DNA of 64,000 nucleotides, from the NCBI RefSeq assembly GCF_030563405.1, contig NZ_CP130748.1:1674001-1738000 (forward strand), in the 5' to 3' direction. Position numbers and translations under genes: made by a program. The notes under the pieces are model-generated. The model saw only the letters and a list, made by a program, of their open reading frames with translations, was not told the origin of the DNA and did no database searches. Positions 25,952-38,301 of the stretch are shown piece after piece (position 1 is the first letter of the stretch; each line of letters starts with the position of its first letter). The stretch is from Vibrio sp. SNU_ST1. GTDB lineage: Bacteria; Pseudomonadota; Gammaproteobacteria; Enterobacterales; Vibrionaceae.

Positions 25952-26459
25952 AGCGCTTCTCCAATAGTTCGCTCAAGCATTGAATTTGTGTGATATTCGA
26001 ATATTCTGGCTTAAGTTCAGTTCCTTCCCTGTTCAACCACACCGTTTGTAACCCTGCTTTAAGCGCTGGGTAAATATCTTTGTCTAAGGTGTCACCTACC
26101 ATGGTGATATCTTGTGGTGCAACACCGAGTTTGGAAATGATCGCAGGATAAAAATCAGAATCGTATTTGGATACGCCAAGACTCGCCTTACAGAAGTAAC
26201 CGGAGAGATACTGAGACAGACCAGCTCGTTCAAACGCTTGGATAATGTCTTGTTCTGTCGAGTCAGCGGCATTGGTTGCGACATAGAGTCTGTGCTGTTT
26301 CGAAAGCGCAGCCAGCACTTCACGCGCCCCTGCAACTTCTTCGACAATTTCCCAATCACACATTTTCCCTTGTGCGTCTGGGAAATCAACCATGAGCGTA
26401 TTGCCCCAATCGAATAAGACTACTTCTGTTAATTCGATTGGCTTTGTCGTCTTGTTCAT
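25944..26459 (-). CDS. HAD-family hydrolase
   Basis: A 171-residue haloacid-dehalogenase-type phosphatase. The start at 26459 is fixed by a perfect AGGAGG five bases upstream. Motif I is FDWGNTLM with the usual second Asp replaced: the family pattern DxDxT reads DWGNT, a variant seen in some HAD proteins. Motif II is VATNAAD and motif III/IV MVGDTLDKDIYPA. It is coupled to the methyltransferase downstream. The missing second Asp makes phosphatase activity uncertain. Confidence 0.78.
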   Translation of the reverse strand: MNKTTKPIELTEVVLFDWGNTLMVDFPDAQGKMCDWEIVEEVAGAREVLAALSKQHRLYVATNAADSTEQDIIQAFERAGLSQYLSGYFCKASLGVSKYDSDFYPAIISKLGVAPQDITMVGDTLDKDIYPALKAGLQTVWLNREGTELKPEYSNITQIQCLSELLEKRYG

Positions 26460-26487
26460 CCTGCCTCCTGTATTGGTCATAACTCTT

Positions 26488-26676
26488 CTACAAGCTATCT
26501 TTTTGATAGGACAGAATGTTATCGAAAGCGATATCGAAGTAGAGTTCGTAGCTATTTTGTTCAACATAGCCCAAGTGTGGGGTCGCAGTGACGTTAGGTA
26601 GAGATAATAGTGGCTCAATGTCCGGCTTTAGTAAACATGCCATGCCTTGTGATTCAACACGACTCTCAAAGTTTCT
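26488..26676 (-). pseudogene. C-terminal remnant of a D-2-hydroxyacid dehydrogenase
   Basis: An open frame without a start, bounded upstream by an in-frame TGA. It reads ESRVESQGMACLLKPDIEP then LLSLPNVTATPHLGYVEQNS and YELYFDIAFDNIL. The TPHLGY segment carries the His of the catalytic Arg-Glu-His triad of NAD-dependent D-2-hydroxyacid dehydrogenases. Only the last 60 or so residues of about 310 remain. The fragment begins immediately at the stop codon of the ASCH gene, so a deletion joined the two. It lies upstream of the HAD gene. Confidence 0.72.
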
Positions 26677-26679
26677 TCA

Positions 26680-27144
26680 TTATTGATAGACCACTTTGAA
26701 ACGCTCAAGTACCAGCATCATGTCTTCACTCGGGTTTATCTGGAGTTCTTCACATTCACGCGAGAAGAAATTCCAGTGTGCTTCTCGCCACCATTCTAGT
26801 GTTTTGTCACCCTCACCTTCTGCGGCAGCAAACTCAGCAGTCACTTCATTGTATTTGCACTGTGAGACTGACGTGATTTCAACAATACAGATAGGTTTGC
26901 CATCCCAATCGGTGACCACTTGCAAGTGACCAACTATCGGTCTCGTCTCGCCTTCGTGCGTATACCAATGTTCAAGGCCGCAGGACGCCTGTTTTTCACC
27001 TTTCAGAATCAACTGCGCGCACAAGTTGGCATTGTATTCGTCTGCGCAGTAATAATCGGCACTAAAAGAAGCGTATTGTGAGGCAACGTCTGCTGGCAAT
27101 GTGTTGAGGTAACTATCAAGATAAGCTTTGCTTCTTTCTTCCAT
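26680..27144 (-). CDS. ASCH-domain protein
   Basis: A 154-residue protein of the ASCH (PUA-like) superfamily, suspected RNA-binding or N-acylcytidine-hydrolase-type proteins. The motif LILKGEKQASCGLEHWYTHE (about 46-65) is the conserved G-x-K-x-x-T/S-loop, followed by VVTDWDGKPICIVEITSV and the acidic AAEGEGDKTLEWWREAHWNF. The full domain is present. Its last codon abuts a truncated dehydrogenase remnant, showing a junction in recent evolution. Function in the cell unknown. Confidence 0.83.
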   Translation of the reverse strand: MEERSKAYLDSYLNTLPADVASQYASFSADYYCADEYNANLCAQLILKGEKQASCGLEHWYTHEGETRPIVGHLQVVTDWDGKPICIVEITSVSQCKYNEVTAEFAAAEGEGDKTLEWWREAHWNFFSRECEELQINPSEDMMLVLERFKVVYQ

Positions 27145-27315
27145 GATCTTTCCAAATTCAATATAAGGTAAAGCCGATAAATACTTATGAATTAAGCATC
27201 TGACTGCATTATGAGTAACCTATCAAGTCCGGTTATTGCTGTAAACCAAGCGAATATCAAAATGGAGATTCGAGTTGTAAGATTTTGGTCAGAACGGTTT
27301 GGGAATGGGGGGCTT

Positions 27316-27350
27316 AAACAAAACAGAAGCAGGATATACCTGCCTCTGTT
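27316..27350 (-). terminator. Terminator of glpT
   Basis: AACAGA-a-GCAGG pairs with CCTGC-c-TCTGTT around a 5-base loop; on the minus strand it is followed by TTTTGTTT. It lies 32 bases past the glpT stop codon. Confidence 0.8.
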
Positions 27351-27381
27351 GTATATTGGTCGATGCGGTTTGGTGAACACA

Positions 27382-28755
27382 CTACTGAGTTAACGCTTCT
27401 TTCTCTCTTTCGAGATCTTTTTGTTTATGGTGTGCACGCTCACCTAAGAAGGCGTAAAGCAGACAGATTATTGAAGCCACACAAGCGCCGACCAAAATAA
27501 TGAAGCCACCATCCCAACCGTAAAGGTCAACCATAAAGCCAAGTACTGCGTTGGCAGCAACCGCACCGCCTAGGTAGCCAAACAAACCGGTCAAGCCAGC
27601 TGCTGTTCCCGCCGCTTTTTTAGGCGCAAGCTCAAGCGCATACAAGCCGATTAGCATTACTGGGCCATAGATAAGGAAACCAATCGCAATCAGTGCCAGC
27701 ATATCAACCGTTGGGTTACCTGCTGGGTTCAGCCAATATACCAATACAGCGACTGTCACTAGCACCATGAACAAGATACCTGCTGGTGCGCGTCGGCCTT
27801 TGAATAACTTATCTGAAATCCAACCACACAATAACGTGCCAGGAATACCAGCCCACTCATACAAGAAGTAAGCCCATGATGATTTGTCTACTGAGAAGTC
27901 TTTTGCTTCTTTTAAGTAAACCGGAGCCCAATCGAGTACGCCATAACGGATAAGGTAAACAAACGCGTTAGCAATTGCGATTGACCACAATAGCTTGTTA
28001 GAGAAAACGTACTTAAAGAAGATCTCTTTCGCCGTCATTTCTTTCTCATGAGACGTATCATAGTCGTCTGGGTAATCGTCTTTGTGTTCTTCAATCGGAG
28101 GCAAACCACAAGATTGAGGTGTATCTCTTACTGTAAACCAAACGAAAATAGCAACGAGAGTGGCAAAAAATGCAGGAACATAAAAAGCGGTTCGCCAGTC
28201 GTCGTTAAAAGCCCAAAGCCCCAATAAGAACATTGGTCCAATCAATCCGCCGCCAACATTGTGCGCAACGTTCCATACCGACACTATCTCGCCACGCTCT
28301 TTACGTGACCACCAGTGCACCATGGTTCGCCCACAAGCTGGCCAGCCCATACCTTGAAACCAACCATTCAAGAACAGCAGGATAAACATTGCAGTAATGC
28401 TGCCTGTTGCCCATGGCATGAAACCAAAGCAGAACATCACCAGTGCCGACATTAACAAGCCGCCGCTGAGGAAATAACGTGGGTTAGAGCGGTCCGACAC
28501 GCTTCCCATTAAAAACTTAGATAAGCCGTAAGCAATTGACACTGCAGCCAAGGCAACACCAAGCTCTCCGCGACTGAAACCCTGTTCAATAAGATAAGGC
28601 ATCGCCAAACTGAAGTTTTTGCGAACTAAGTAGTAACCCGCATAGCCAACAAAGATGCCAAGAAACAGCTGCCATCGTAAACGTGTGTAGGTGCTATCAA
28701 TCTTATCTGATGATAAGCGATCGATATGCGCCATAGGTTTGAATATTCCAAACAT
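27382..28755 (-). CDS. glpT: Glycerol-3-phosphate transporter GlpT
   Basis: A 12-helix major-facilitator antiporter of 457 residues exchanging glycerol-3-phosphate for phosphate. It matches E. coli GlpT closely: [20 protein letters not shown] at the start (with the first binding-site Arg), [40 protein letters not shown], and [20 protein letters not shown] in the central loop. The start at 28755 has GAGG at the right distance. No other glp genes are adjacent in the window. Candidate GlpR-like half-sites lie upstream. Confidence 0.93.
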   Translation of the reverse strand: MFGIFKPMAHIDRLSSDKIDSTYTRLRWQLFLGIFVGYAGYYLVRKNFSLAMPYLIEQGFSRGELGVALAAVSIAYGLSKFLMGSVSDRSNPRYFLSGGLLMSALVMFCFGFMPWATGSITAMFILLFLNGWFQGMGWPACGRTMVHWWSRKERGEIVSVWNVAHNVGGGLIGPMFLLGLWAFNDDWRTAFYVPAFFATLVAIFVWFTVRDTPQSCGLPPIEEHKDDYPDDYDTSHEKEMTAKEIFFKYVFSNKLLWSIAIANAFVYLIRYGVLDWAPVYLKEAKDFSVDKSSWAYFLYEWAGIPGTLLCGWISDKLFKGRRAPAGILFMVLVTVAVLVYWLNPAGNPTVDMLALIAIGFLIYGPVMLIGLYALELAPKKAAGTAAGLTGLFGYLGGAVAANAVLGFMVDLYGWDGGFIILVGACVASIICLLYAFLGERAHHKQKDLEREKEALTQ

Positions 28756-29130
28756 AGGAACCTCATAAATATTGGGCGATAGAATCAAAAATGCTCGAAC
28801 GAAAAGATTTAGTGCTCACTCGAAAGCCAGGGCATTGTATGTGCTTCAGGATTAATTTCTGTGATAGAGATAGCCATTAACAATAAATAACCTTAAATAC
28901 AGCGCTTTAGTTTCATTTAATTAGACTGCGCTTCATATTTTCAACTATACGCATTTATTTATTCGAAGGTTTATCGAGTGATATTCAAACAAAAGTGCGT
29001 GTTCGAACATAATACACCAGTGACTATTTAATATTCTTGCAAATGCATAATGAAAACGGCGTTTTTTTGAAAGCTATAAGGGAGAATTTTGTCTTATTGA
29101 AAGGATTACGTTGTTAATCGTGATACAAAC
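28756..29130 (-). promoter_or_regulatory. glpT upstream region with GlpR-like half-sites
   Basis: This 375-base spacer has no coding frame. TGTTCGAACATA at 29000-29011 resembles a half of the GlpR operator (ATGTTCGATAACGAACAT). ATGCTCGAACGAAAA near 28791-28805, CTCGAAAG near 28822 and TTCGAAGG near 28970 are further weak matches. TGTGATAGAGATA near 28861 is one half of a CRP-like site. Repression by GlpR is expected for glpT; binding here is inference. Confidence 0.4.
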
Positions 29131-29162
29131 AAAAAGGGCCTAGATTGCTCTAGACCCTTTTA
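29131..29162. terminator. Terminator after the DUF3297 gene
   Basis: AAAAGGG-c-CTAGA pairs with TCTAG-a-CCCTTTT around a short TTGC loop, with A and T runs on the two sides. Confidence 0.85.
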
Positions 29163-29208
29163 GGTAATAACGCTTAGTGACTCGATATGAACGAGTTACA
29201 CGAAGTGA

Positions 29209-29463
29209 TTATGCTTCGATGTAAAAAGCTTCTACAGTGCCTTTTAGGGTAATAAGCATTGGCTGGCCAAAACGATCTAGCGCTTTTGGAGAAGGGATCT
29301 TAACCCAACCTTCGCTGATGCAGTATTCTTCAACATCAGTACGCTCTTTACCATTTAGACGAATGCCAATTGGGTATTCGAAACACTCAGCCACGTGGTG
29401 TGGGCTGCGTGGGTTGCCTGCAAGATGATCTGGTAAAGCTGGTTTTGAATTAGTATCGCTCAT
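29209..29463 (-). CDS. DUF3297 family protein
   Basis: An 84-residue cytoplasmic protein matching DUF3297 throughout: LPDHLAGNPRSPHHVAECFE, then IGIRLNGKERTDVEEYCISE and GWVKIPSPKALDRFGQPMLI, ending TLKGTVEAFYIEA. AGGT lies nine bases before the chosen ATG (29463); another ATG is two codons upstream. The family is common in gammaproteobacteria and has no known function. It stands alone with its own terminator. Confidence 0.85.
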   Translation of the reverse strand: MSDTNSKPALPDHLAGNPRSPHHVAECFEYPIGIRLNGKERTDVEEYCISEGWVKIPSPKALDRFGQPMLITLKGTVEAFYIEA

Positions 29464-29665
29464 GTTCATTACCTGTATGTACGTAAATAAAAAAAGTGCG
29501 TCATTCTAGTCAATATAGGCTTTGCGCTCAACAACTGCTGCAATAAATCGTAGAGATCGTTTTAATCAACAGCGAGTTGTTTGATTTAAAAGCGATATAG
29601 GCACTTTTTCAAACGAAAATTTAACAGGATTAAACATTGTTAATAAAGGGAGAATTAATGAACTT

Positions 29666-29704
29666 AATAAAAGCACCCTGCCCGCAAGCCGAGTGCTTAT
29701 TGGT
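29666..29704 (-). terminator. Probable terminator of the FhuA-like receptor gene
   Basis: AATAA(a)AGCAC pairs with GTGCTTATT around a 16-base loop; on the minus strand it continues into TTTTATT. It lies a few bases past the receptor stop codon. Confidence 0.6.
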
Positions 29705-29709
29705 AAGTC

Positions 29710-31926
29710 TTACCAGTCGTAGGTTACACTTGCAATGACGTTACGGCGATCGCCGTAGAAGCAATAGTAATCACACGTCGCAACGTACTCTTTGTCTGCT
29801 AAGTTTTTCGCCGCAACTTGGAACTTATAATCTTCAATACGATAGCTCAATGTTGCGTCAAACAATGTGTACGAAGGTACTTTGTTCGTCTCAGTGTTGT
29901 CGGCGTAAGAATCACCAACATAACGAGCACCCGCACCAATCGTTAAGCCATCTAATGGACCATTTAGGAAACGGTAGTTTGCCCAAGCAGAAGCCAATTG
30001 GTCAGCAATTTGTGACGGCGTATTGCCTACATTGCTGCTTGTCGCATCTTTAGTTATTTCAGAATCGATGAATGAGACGTTACCAATCAAAGTTAATGCT
30101 TCAGTCACGTTTGCAAGTGCTTCTAATTCAAGACCACGGTTACGAACTTCACCAATTTGCGTTAATTTTCCTGCAACCTGACGCGCTAAGTTTTCTTTCG
30201 ACACTTCAAATGCGGCAATGTTGAAGTAACCGTCAAAGCTACGCGGTTGATATTTCAAACCCACTTCGTATTGCTCGCCGCGTTCAGGCTTCGCAGGGTT
30301 ACCATTTTGGTCAAGCTGAATAATTGGGTTAAACGACTGAGCGTAGCTGGCATAAGGCGTAAAGCCATTATCCATTACGTAAGCAACACCGAAGTTAGTA
30401 GTCCACTCTTCACTGTCGACCTTAGTTTTTGCGCCAGTAGTCGTGTTATGCGTCTTGTTTTGGGAATCGTCGTAACGAACACCAACCTGCACCGCCCACT
30501 TGTCTGCAATCATCATTTGGTCTTGTAAATACAGACCTAGCTGGTTGTTTTTCGTTTTAGTGGTTTGACGATCTGATTCATCAAGCGGTGCGAACGTTGT
30601 TGGATTCAACAAAGCTACATTTGTGCTGTATGACGGATTAAACACGTTAAAGATCGGGCTAGGAATATTTCCTACACCAGGTACAGGTAGAAGACGATTT
30701 CCGTCACCAATAATTGGGTCAGCCGCGTAATCTTTACTATCAATATCGATGCTCTGGTAATCAATACCAGTCAACAAAGTGTGTTCTACCGAACCTGTCG
30801 TAAATTTATGGATCAAACGATTATCGATATTAAACGCATCGGATGTCCCCTCTTCCGTCGATGCTTGGCGGATAATAGAAGAACGGGTTGGGTCGTAAGG
30901 TGCTAGAGCAGTGTCACCAATATACCGCGAGTAATACATTTGACGTAGGTTTATGTCCATCTGGCTATAACGAACGTTTTGCATTAAGTAAGTACGGTCA
31001 TTAAAGTGATGTTCAAATTCATAACCTATCGAGATTTGTTCACGCTCAAACGTCTCCCAATCGGTATTTCCCAATGCCCTGCTATCACTGATTTTTCCGT
31101 TTGGATTTGACGTTAGCGTCCCTTCCATCGGTAAGAATTGTAGGTATGGGTCAGAGTCATCCTTTTGGTAACTAGTTAGTACCGTAATTTTAGTGTCGTC
31201 TGTAAATTTGTAAGCCAAAGAAGGGGCAATAAAAACTCGTTCAGCTTCTACACCATCGACACGGCTGCCATTTTTGCGTCCAAGTGCTTGCAGGCGAAAT
31301 GCCATTTTGTCAGTAACTTCAGAATTCACGTCTAAGCTAATTTGCTTACGATCGTCCGTTCCGTATTCAATAGCAAACTGGCCTGAACCACCATCAAATT
31401 GTGGGCGTTTACTTACTACGTTAATCACACCGCCCGGAGGGGTTTGACCGTATAGCGCAGAGCTAGGCCCACGCAAAATCTCTACACGTTCTAAACCAAA
31501 CGGGTCAATTTGCCAACTATAGAAACCCGACGAATACAGGCGCGTACCGTCTTGATACAAACCACTGTTTGCTTGCTTAAAACCACGAATAACAAACCAA
31601 TCTTGCTTATTATCTTCGCCAAAGTAGTTCGCTTGAATACTTGGTGTGTACTGCAGTGCATCAGCAATACTGATCGACGCTCTATCATCCATCTGCTCAC
31701 GAGTCACAATCGAGATTGCACGCGGTGTCTCGCCTATCGCAACATCTGTTTTAGTTGCCGTTCTGCTGCTTAGTCCAACATAACTAAAATCAGGCCCCAC
31801 TGAACTGTCTTCAAGCTGCTGTCCAATAACAACTACGGTTTCATCTTCATTAGCCTGAACCATTCCTGACGATATAATTAAAGCGACCGCAAGTGCTGTT
31901 GGGGTACGCGTAAAGTACCGATTCAT
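29710..31926 (-). CDS. fhuA: FhuA-like TonB-dependent ferric-siderophore receptor
   Basis: An outer-membrane receptor of 738 residues. The signal peptide (about 1-25, cut at VQA before NEDET) is followed by a TonB box-like ETVVVIG, the plug domain with RGFKQANSGLYQDGTR and ILRGPSSALYGQTPPGGVIN, and a 22-strand barrel ending in ...VIASVTYDW, whose aromatic last residue is needed for insertion. AAGGAG lies six bases before the ATG at 31926. It directly follows the fhuCDB operon, so a hydroxamate such as ferrichrome is the probable ligand. It has its own promoter region after the fhuB terminator. Confidence 0.85.
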   Translation of the reverse strand: MNRYFTRTPTALAVALIISSGMVQANEDETVVVIGQQLEDSSVGPDFSYVGLSSRTATKTDVAIGETPRAISIVTREQMDDRASISIADALQYTPSIQANYFGEDNKQDWFVIRGFKQANSGLYQDGTRLYSSGFYSWQIDPFGLERVEILRGPSSALYGQTPPGGVINVVSKRPQFDGGSGQFAIEYGTDDRKQISLDVNSEVTDKMAFRLQALGRKNGSRVDGVEAERVFIAPSLAYKFTDDTKITVLTSYQKDDSDPYLQFLPMEGTLTSNPNGKISDSRALGNTDWETFEREQISIGYEFEHHFNDRTYLMQNVRYSQMDINLRQMYYSRYIGDTALAPYDPTRSSIIRQASTEEGTSDAFNIDNRLIHKFTTGSVEHTLLTGIDYQSIDIDSKDYAADPIIGDGNRLLPVPGVGNIPSPIFNVFNPSYSTNVALLNPTTFAPLDESDRQTTKTKNNQLGLYLQDQMMIADKWAVQVGVRYDDSQNKTHNTTTGAKTKVDSEEWTTNFGVAYVMDNGFTPYASYAQSFNPIIQLDQNGNPAKPERGEQYEVGLKYQPRSFDGYFNIAAFEVSKENLARQVAGKLTQIGEVRNRGLELEALANVTEALTLIGNVSFIDSEITKDATSSNVGNTPSQIADQLASAWANYRFLNGPLDGLTIGAGARYVGDSYADNTETNKVPSYTLFDATLSYRIEDYKFQVAAKNLADKEYVATCDYYCFYGDRRNVIASVTYDW

Positions 31927-32253
31927 ATATTTCTCCTTCAATACGGCTATGAACCAATTGCAAAAAAACACAATCAATTTTTACTATTCAATTGTTTGTG
32001 TTTGAACCTAACTCGGCTCTTAAAAACTCAAGCGACAACACTTTCTAGTGCTTGGTGCGCTTGAGCTAAATTTCCTTAACTCAACTCAATAAGATTGTCG
32101 GTATCCATTTTGAAAAATAACGCCTGCATCATCAGTACCAGTCGTTTTCATTGACCTGTGAATAACGAACATCACTAGCAGCTAGTTACCCTATTCGATA
32201 AGCAATTAGCACAGCTAATGAAGTAGAATTTACTCAGCTGTCAATTGACTAAG
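31927..32253 (-). other. fhuB-fhuA intergenic region
   Basis: Contains the fhuB terminator (32022-32065) and AT-rich promoter-like sequence before the receptor gene. On the fhuB side (32066-32253) there is no coding frame. TTAGC-ACA-GCTAA at 32206-32218 is a small palindrome. I do not see a convincing Fur box here. Confidence 0.4.
32022..32065 (-). terminator. Terminator of fhuCDB
   Basis: CTCAAGCG (32027-32034) pairs with CGCTTGAG (32058-32065), with an inner CAA-CACT / AGTG-TTG stem. On the minus strand it is followed by TTTTTA. It separates the transport genes from the receptor gene. Confidence 0.8.
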
Positions 32254-35161
<2,908 letters not shown>

Positions 35162-35165
<4 letters not shown>

Positions 35166-35941
35166 GCTTGCTCCAAATCACCAGGCATCGCGACTGGGTA
35201 ACCCGCAGAATGTTGAGTAATGTGCATAGGCACACCATAGATATCTTTCAATATCGGCTCTTTGAACACTTCATCAACCTCCCCCTCGACCAGTAATTCG
35301 CCGCTATGAAGAGCGACGATATGATCGCAGAAGCGCGCTGCCATGTTGATGTCGTGAATGACAATGATCACGCCAATATCCAATGTTTCGCTCAATCGCT
35401 TAATCAATGTCAGCATTTCAATCTGATGACCGATATCGAGCGCGGCTAGAGGCTCATCAAGCAAAAGGTATTTGGTGCGTTGAGCTAACAACATCGCAAG
35501 CCACACACGCTGGCGTTCACCACCCGATAAAGTATCCACCAAACGATCAGCGTATTGCGCAGTGCCGGTCAGTTGCATCGCCTCCTCAACATACTGCTTA
35601 TCTTTACTTGAAAGTCGCCCCAATAAGCCATGCCAAGGGTAACGGCCAAAACTCACGAGGTCTTTACCAGATAAACTGTCGGTTGTAGGTAAATGTTGAG
35701 GTAAGTAAGCAATCTGCTGCGCGAAATCTTTCTCAGACCATTTAGAGACTGCTTTATCTTTTAGAAAGATATCACCTGACGTTGCACGCTGTTGTTTCGC
35801 TAACAACTTTAATAAGGTCGATTTTCCCGAGCCGTTATGCCCAACTAAAGCGTAGATTTTTCCTTGTTCAAACGACACATCAAATGTCTTGAGCAATTGC
35901 TTATCCCCTACGCTAAAACCGAGTCCCTTTGCTTCGAGCAT
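35162..35941 (-). CDS. fhuC: Ferric-hydroxamate ABC transporter ATPase FhuC
   Basis: A 259-residue ABC ATPase of the iron-siderophore type. Walker A is GHNGSGKST, the signature LSGGERQR, Walker B LLLDEPLAALD and the switch VIHD. The start at 35941 (MLEAKGLGF) has AAGG seven bases upstream; an ATG at 35965 would add eight residues. It is first in fhuCDB and lies 106 bases from a Fur-like box, so the operon is probably derepressed by iron shortage. Confidence 0.92.
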
Positions 35942-36046
35942 ATCTTCAACCTTAAAACACATCATTCACTAAAGAATTAATAAAATACGAACATATTCAT
36001 AAAATTATTAACAGACTCGCTTTTATACACTTGCAAAAACGCTAAC

Positions 36047-36065
36047 GCAAATAATTTTCATTTAG
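36047..36065 (-). promoter_or_regulatory. Candidate Fur box upstream of fhuCDB
   Basis: On the minus strand CTAAATGAAAATTATTTGC matches the 19-bp Fur consensus GATAATGATAATCATTATC in about 12 positions, including the central A/T core. Position about 106 bases upstream of fhuC suits promoter overlap. Confidence 0.55.
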
Positions 36066-36258
36066 ATTAAACTGAATATCGTACTAGTTTATCCCTATAT
36101 TTTAGAGAGTTAGGAGCATAACTTAGAGAATGAGTTCTGAAATTGATTCAAGATCTTGTCGCAACGAAGTTTAAGCACTTATGAAAAGGTGCTTATAGAT
36201 CGATAGCTGAGGAAGGCAGAGAGTTTCGTGACTGTTAGGCTGTTTCCGAATATTCAGC
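36066..36258. other. Spacer between fhuC promoter and GNAT gene
   Basis: No coding frame with a ribosome site. A short repeat of AAGCACTTATGAAAAGGTGC (36172-36191) forms a weak hairpin (GCAC/GTGC) and may end the minus-strand GNAT transcript. Confidence 0.3.
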
Positions 36259-36711
36259 CTAAAACGAAACGCTCATGACGTAATGATTAGGTTCGGTTTC
36301 AATCTCGACGATTGACCAACCAAGAGAAAGGTACAAAGGCGCTATATTGGTGTAAGCGTACAACTTAGACGTTGAATCTTTCGAGGGTTGGGGTTGATAA
36401 TAGCCTGGCATTTGTTCAACAGCTCGTTTAATCAATTCACTCGCAATACCTTGGCCGCGCCATTGAGGTTCAACAAACACTGCGTTGATCCACACCACAT
36501 CCCGCACTTGATGAGGTTCCTGAAAATGGGAATATGCCAAGCCACCAATGACCACATTCTCGCGAAGTACTGCTATTACAGGGGGAAGTTGTACGCTGCC
36601 TCTATACGTATCTTTAAACTTGAAATCAGACCATTGGCTTTGAAATAAGCCTTCTAATTCACTCCAACAAGGTGAACTTTCATCGCAATTTCTAAAGATT
36701 ACTTTCTGCAT
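36259..36711 (-). CDS. GNAT-family N-acetyltransferase
   Basis: A 150-residue acetyltransferase. VFVEPQWRGQGIASELIKRA (about 76-95) holds the acetyl-CoA loop RxxGxA. The C-terminus AYTNIAPLYLSLGWSIVEIE is the usual last strands. Upstream text reads IAVLRENVVIGGLAYSHF. The acceptor is unknown. It is followed upstream by an unrelated zinc-ribbon microprotein gene on the same strand. Confidence 0.8.
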   Translation of the reverse strand: MQKVIFRNCDESSPCWSELEGLFQSQWSDFKFKDTYRGSVQLPPVIAVLRENVVIGGLAYSHFQEPHQVRDVVWINAVFVEPQWRGQGIASELIKRAVEQMPGYYQPQPSKDSTSKLYAYTNIAPLYLSLGWSIVEIETEPNHYVMSVSF

Positions 36712-36777
36712 GTTTACGTCCTTTGAAAGGGAGTAATTTGACCATCCTAGCCTTGGTTTATATCAGTGTAGATAAAA

Positions 36778-36912
36778 CTACTCTTCTTCTTGGTAACTGT
36801 CTGCTGGGTCTTGATTGATTTCTTCGCCACAGCCCAAGCACTCTGCTTGTAAATCTGTTGGCATGACAATAATCAAACCACAATGCGGGCATAAATCGCC
36901 TTGTTGATACAT
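36778..36912 (-). CDS. 44-residue zinc-ribbon microprotein
   Basis: The product begins MYQQGDLCPHCGLIIVMP and has CPHC (8-11) and CLGC (25-28), a compact zinc ribbon, with an acidic tail (DPADSYQEEE). AGGA lies about 8-11 bases upstream of the ATG. It sits between a GNAT gene and the PcfJ-like gene on the same strand, 27 bases from the latter, so it may share its transcript. Function unknown. Confidence 0.65.
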   Translation of the reverse strand: MYQQGDLCPHCGLIIVMPTDLQAECLGCGEEINQDPADSYQEEE

Positions 36913-36939
36913 CCTGCAATTCCTTCTACTTCACAGCTA

Positions 36940-38067
36940 TTACTTAGGATACTTTTGCATACTCAGTTCTAGCCAATCGTGAATGACTTGGCGAGCGGAT
37001 TCCGATGGCGGTGCATTTCTTTTGCCGCAGATTTGGTCTATTTCAAACGGAAAGGCTTTGCTTGGAACACGACGTAGGCCTATGGTTAAGCGCTGAGGCT
37101 TGAGCATTCGAAACACCACATAGCGGTCGCTCATGATTCGATTGTGATAGACGCCAATACAATGTTTTTGTTCCACGCCCTCTTGTTCAAGGTCGTAGTA
37201 ATCAGTAAGCGGATGAATGTTGTCATTACCGAGTAAAGGAACTGGATAAGGGATGTCCATGTCCACAGGCCGATTTCCTTCTAGACGGCGTAACTGACGC
37301 TGTTCTGTCCATCTATCATGCAGTTGTTCAAACATCGCGAATGAGTTCTGACTGGTAATAGCACGCAGTGGGTCATCCATCTCTAAATCTTGGCCTAGCA
37401 ATATCGCATCTTGGAACATCGCCATTTTCGACGGTGCATTAAGTCTGCCCTCTTCCACCATTGCAATCCCTAATCGGCTCCCGGTTAGAAATGGGTGAAC
37501 TTGGTCCAAGCGCAGAGCTGTGTATCCAACTTTTGAGTAGTGCTTAAATTTAAGAACTCGCCTTTGCAACGGTTCGAGAATGCGAACAATATGGTCGAGC
37601 TCATCGCCGACGTTGTAATTCAGTTCAAGCTTATCGATAAATTTAAGGGTCGCTTTACTACTGTCTAAGCCAAGTTTAGCTAAAATCTTCTTTTGCCCGA
37701 GGCGACTCAGTTCCAATGCTTTCTTGTTATCAACACTGTATTTCATGCAGATTAGCGCCAAGATAACCGGCCTTAACTCAAGCAATTGTGCCGCTTCATA
37801 AGTGTTCGCAGCCAACCATAGCATTTGATATTGATACTCAGGAAAATCGTCGGTGATCTCACGATAACGAGCAGGTAACGAATCCAACCAACGACCATTC
37901 TTATCAAACTGCTCAACAAGGTTTAGGCTCAGCCCAATGCCACCATCGAGCGGGCGTCTACCATCTTCAAACACATGAAAGCCCACGAGCTTTTGCGACC
38001 AATCACTGATCTCAATATCGTAGTCGAAACCTAACGTCCTAGTGGGAATGGTGAGTAGTGCTGTCAT
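36940..38067 (-). CDS. PcfJ-like protein
   Basis: A 375-residue soluble protein whose C-terminal third resembles the PcfJ domain. It reads LEQEGVEQKHCIGVYHNRIM, RYVVFRMLKPQRLTIGLRR, then FEIDQICGKRNAPPSESARQ, i.e. the H-C pair followed by a Q-x-x-G-x-x-N-x-x-P pattern. PcfJ was first named on enterococcal plasmid pCF10, but chromosomal homologues are found in many proteobacteria with no known role. The N-terminal two thirds are helical and unrecognised. No signal peptide or membrane segment. Confidence 0.65.
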   Translation of the reverse strand: MTALLTIPTRTLGFDYDIEISDWSQKLVGFHVFEDGRRPLDGGIGLSLNLVEQFDKNGRWLDSLPARYREITDDFPEYQYQMLWLAANTYEAAQLLELRPVILALICMKYSVDNKKALELSRLGQKKILAKLGLDSSKATLKFIDKLELNYNVGDELDHIVRILEPLQRRVLKFKHYSKVGYTALRLDQVHPFLTGSRLGIAMVEEGRLNAPSKMAMFQDAILLGQDLEMDDPLRAITSQNSFAMFEQLHDRWTEQRQLRRLEGNRPVDMDIPYPVPLLGNDNIHPLTDYYDLEQEGVEQKHCIGVYHNRIMSDRYVVFRMLKPQRLTIGLRRVPSKAFPFEIDQICGKRNAPPSESARQVIHDWLELSMQKYPK

Positions 38068-38301
38068 TGATGCCTCTTCGTTATTGGCGCATTAAACCAT
38101 AAAGCCTATCTAACAGAATAAGCTAGCGCTTCAACCACTATAACAACCTTTTGTAAATTTCTTATCAATCAAAGCGATATAAATACGATAGTGCTTAGAA
38201 GATCATTGAATGATGATTTTATGCAATATGAGATCTCTTCGATATCATTTGTGCTAACAAAAACTATGCTTGTATATAACTGATAACACGAGGCTTTAAT
38301 T

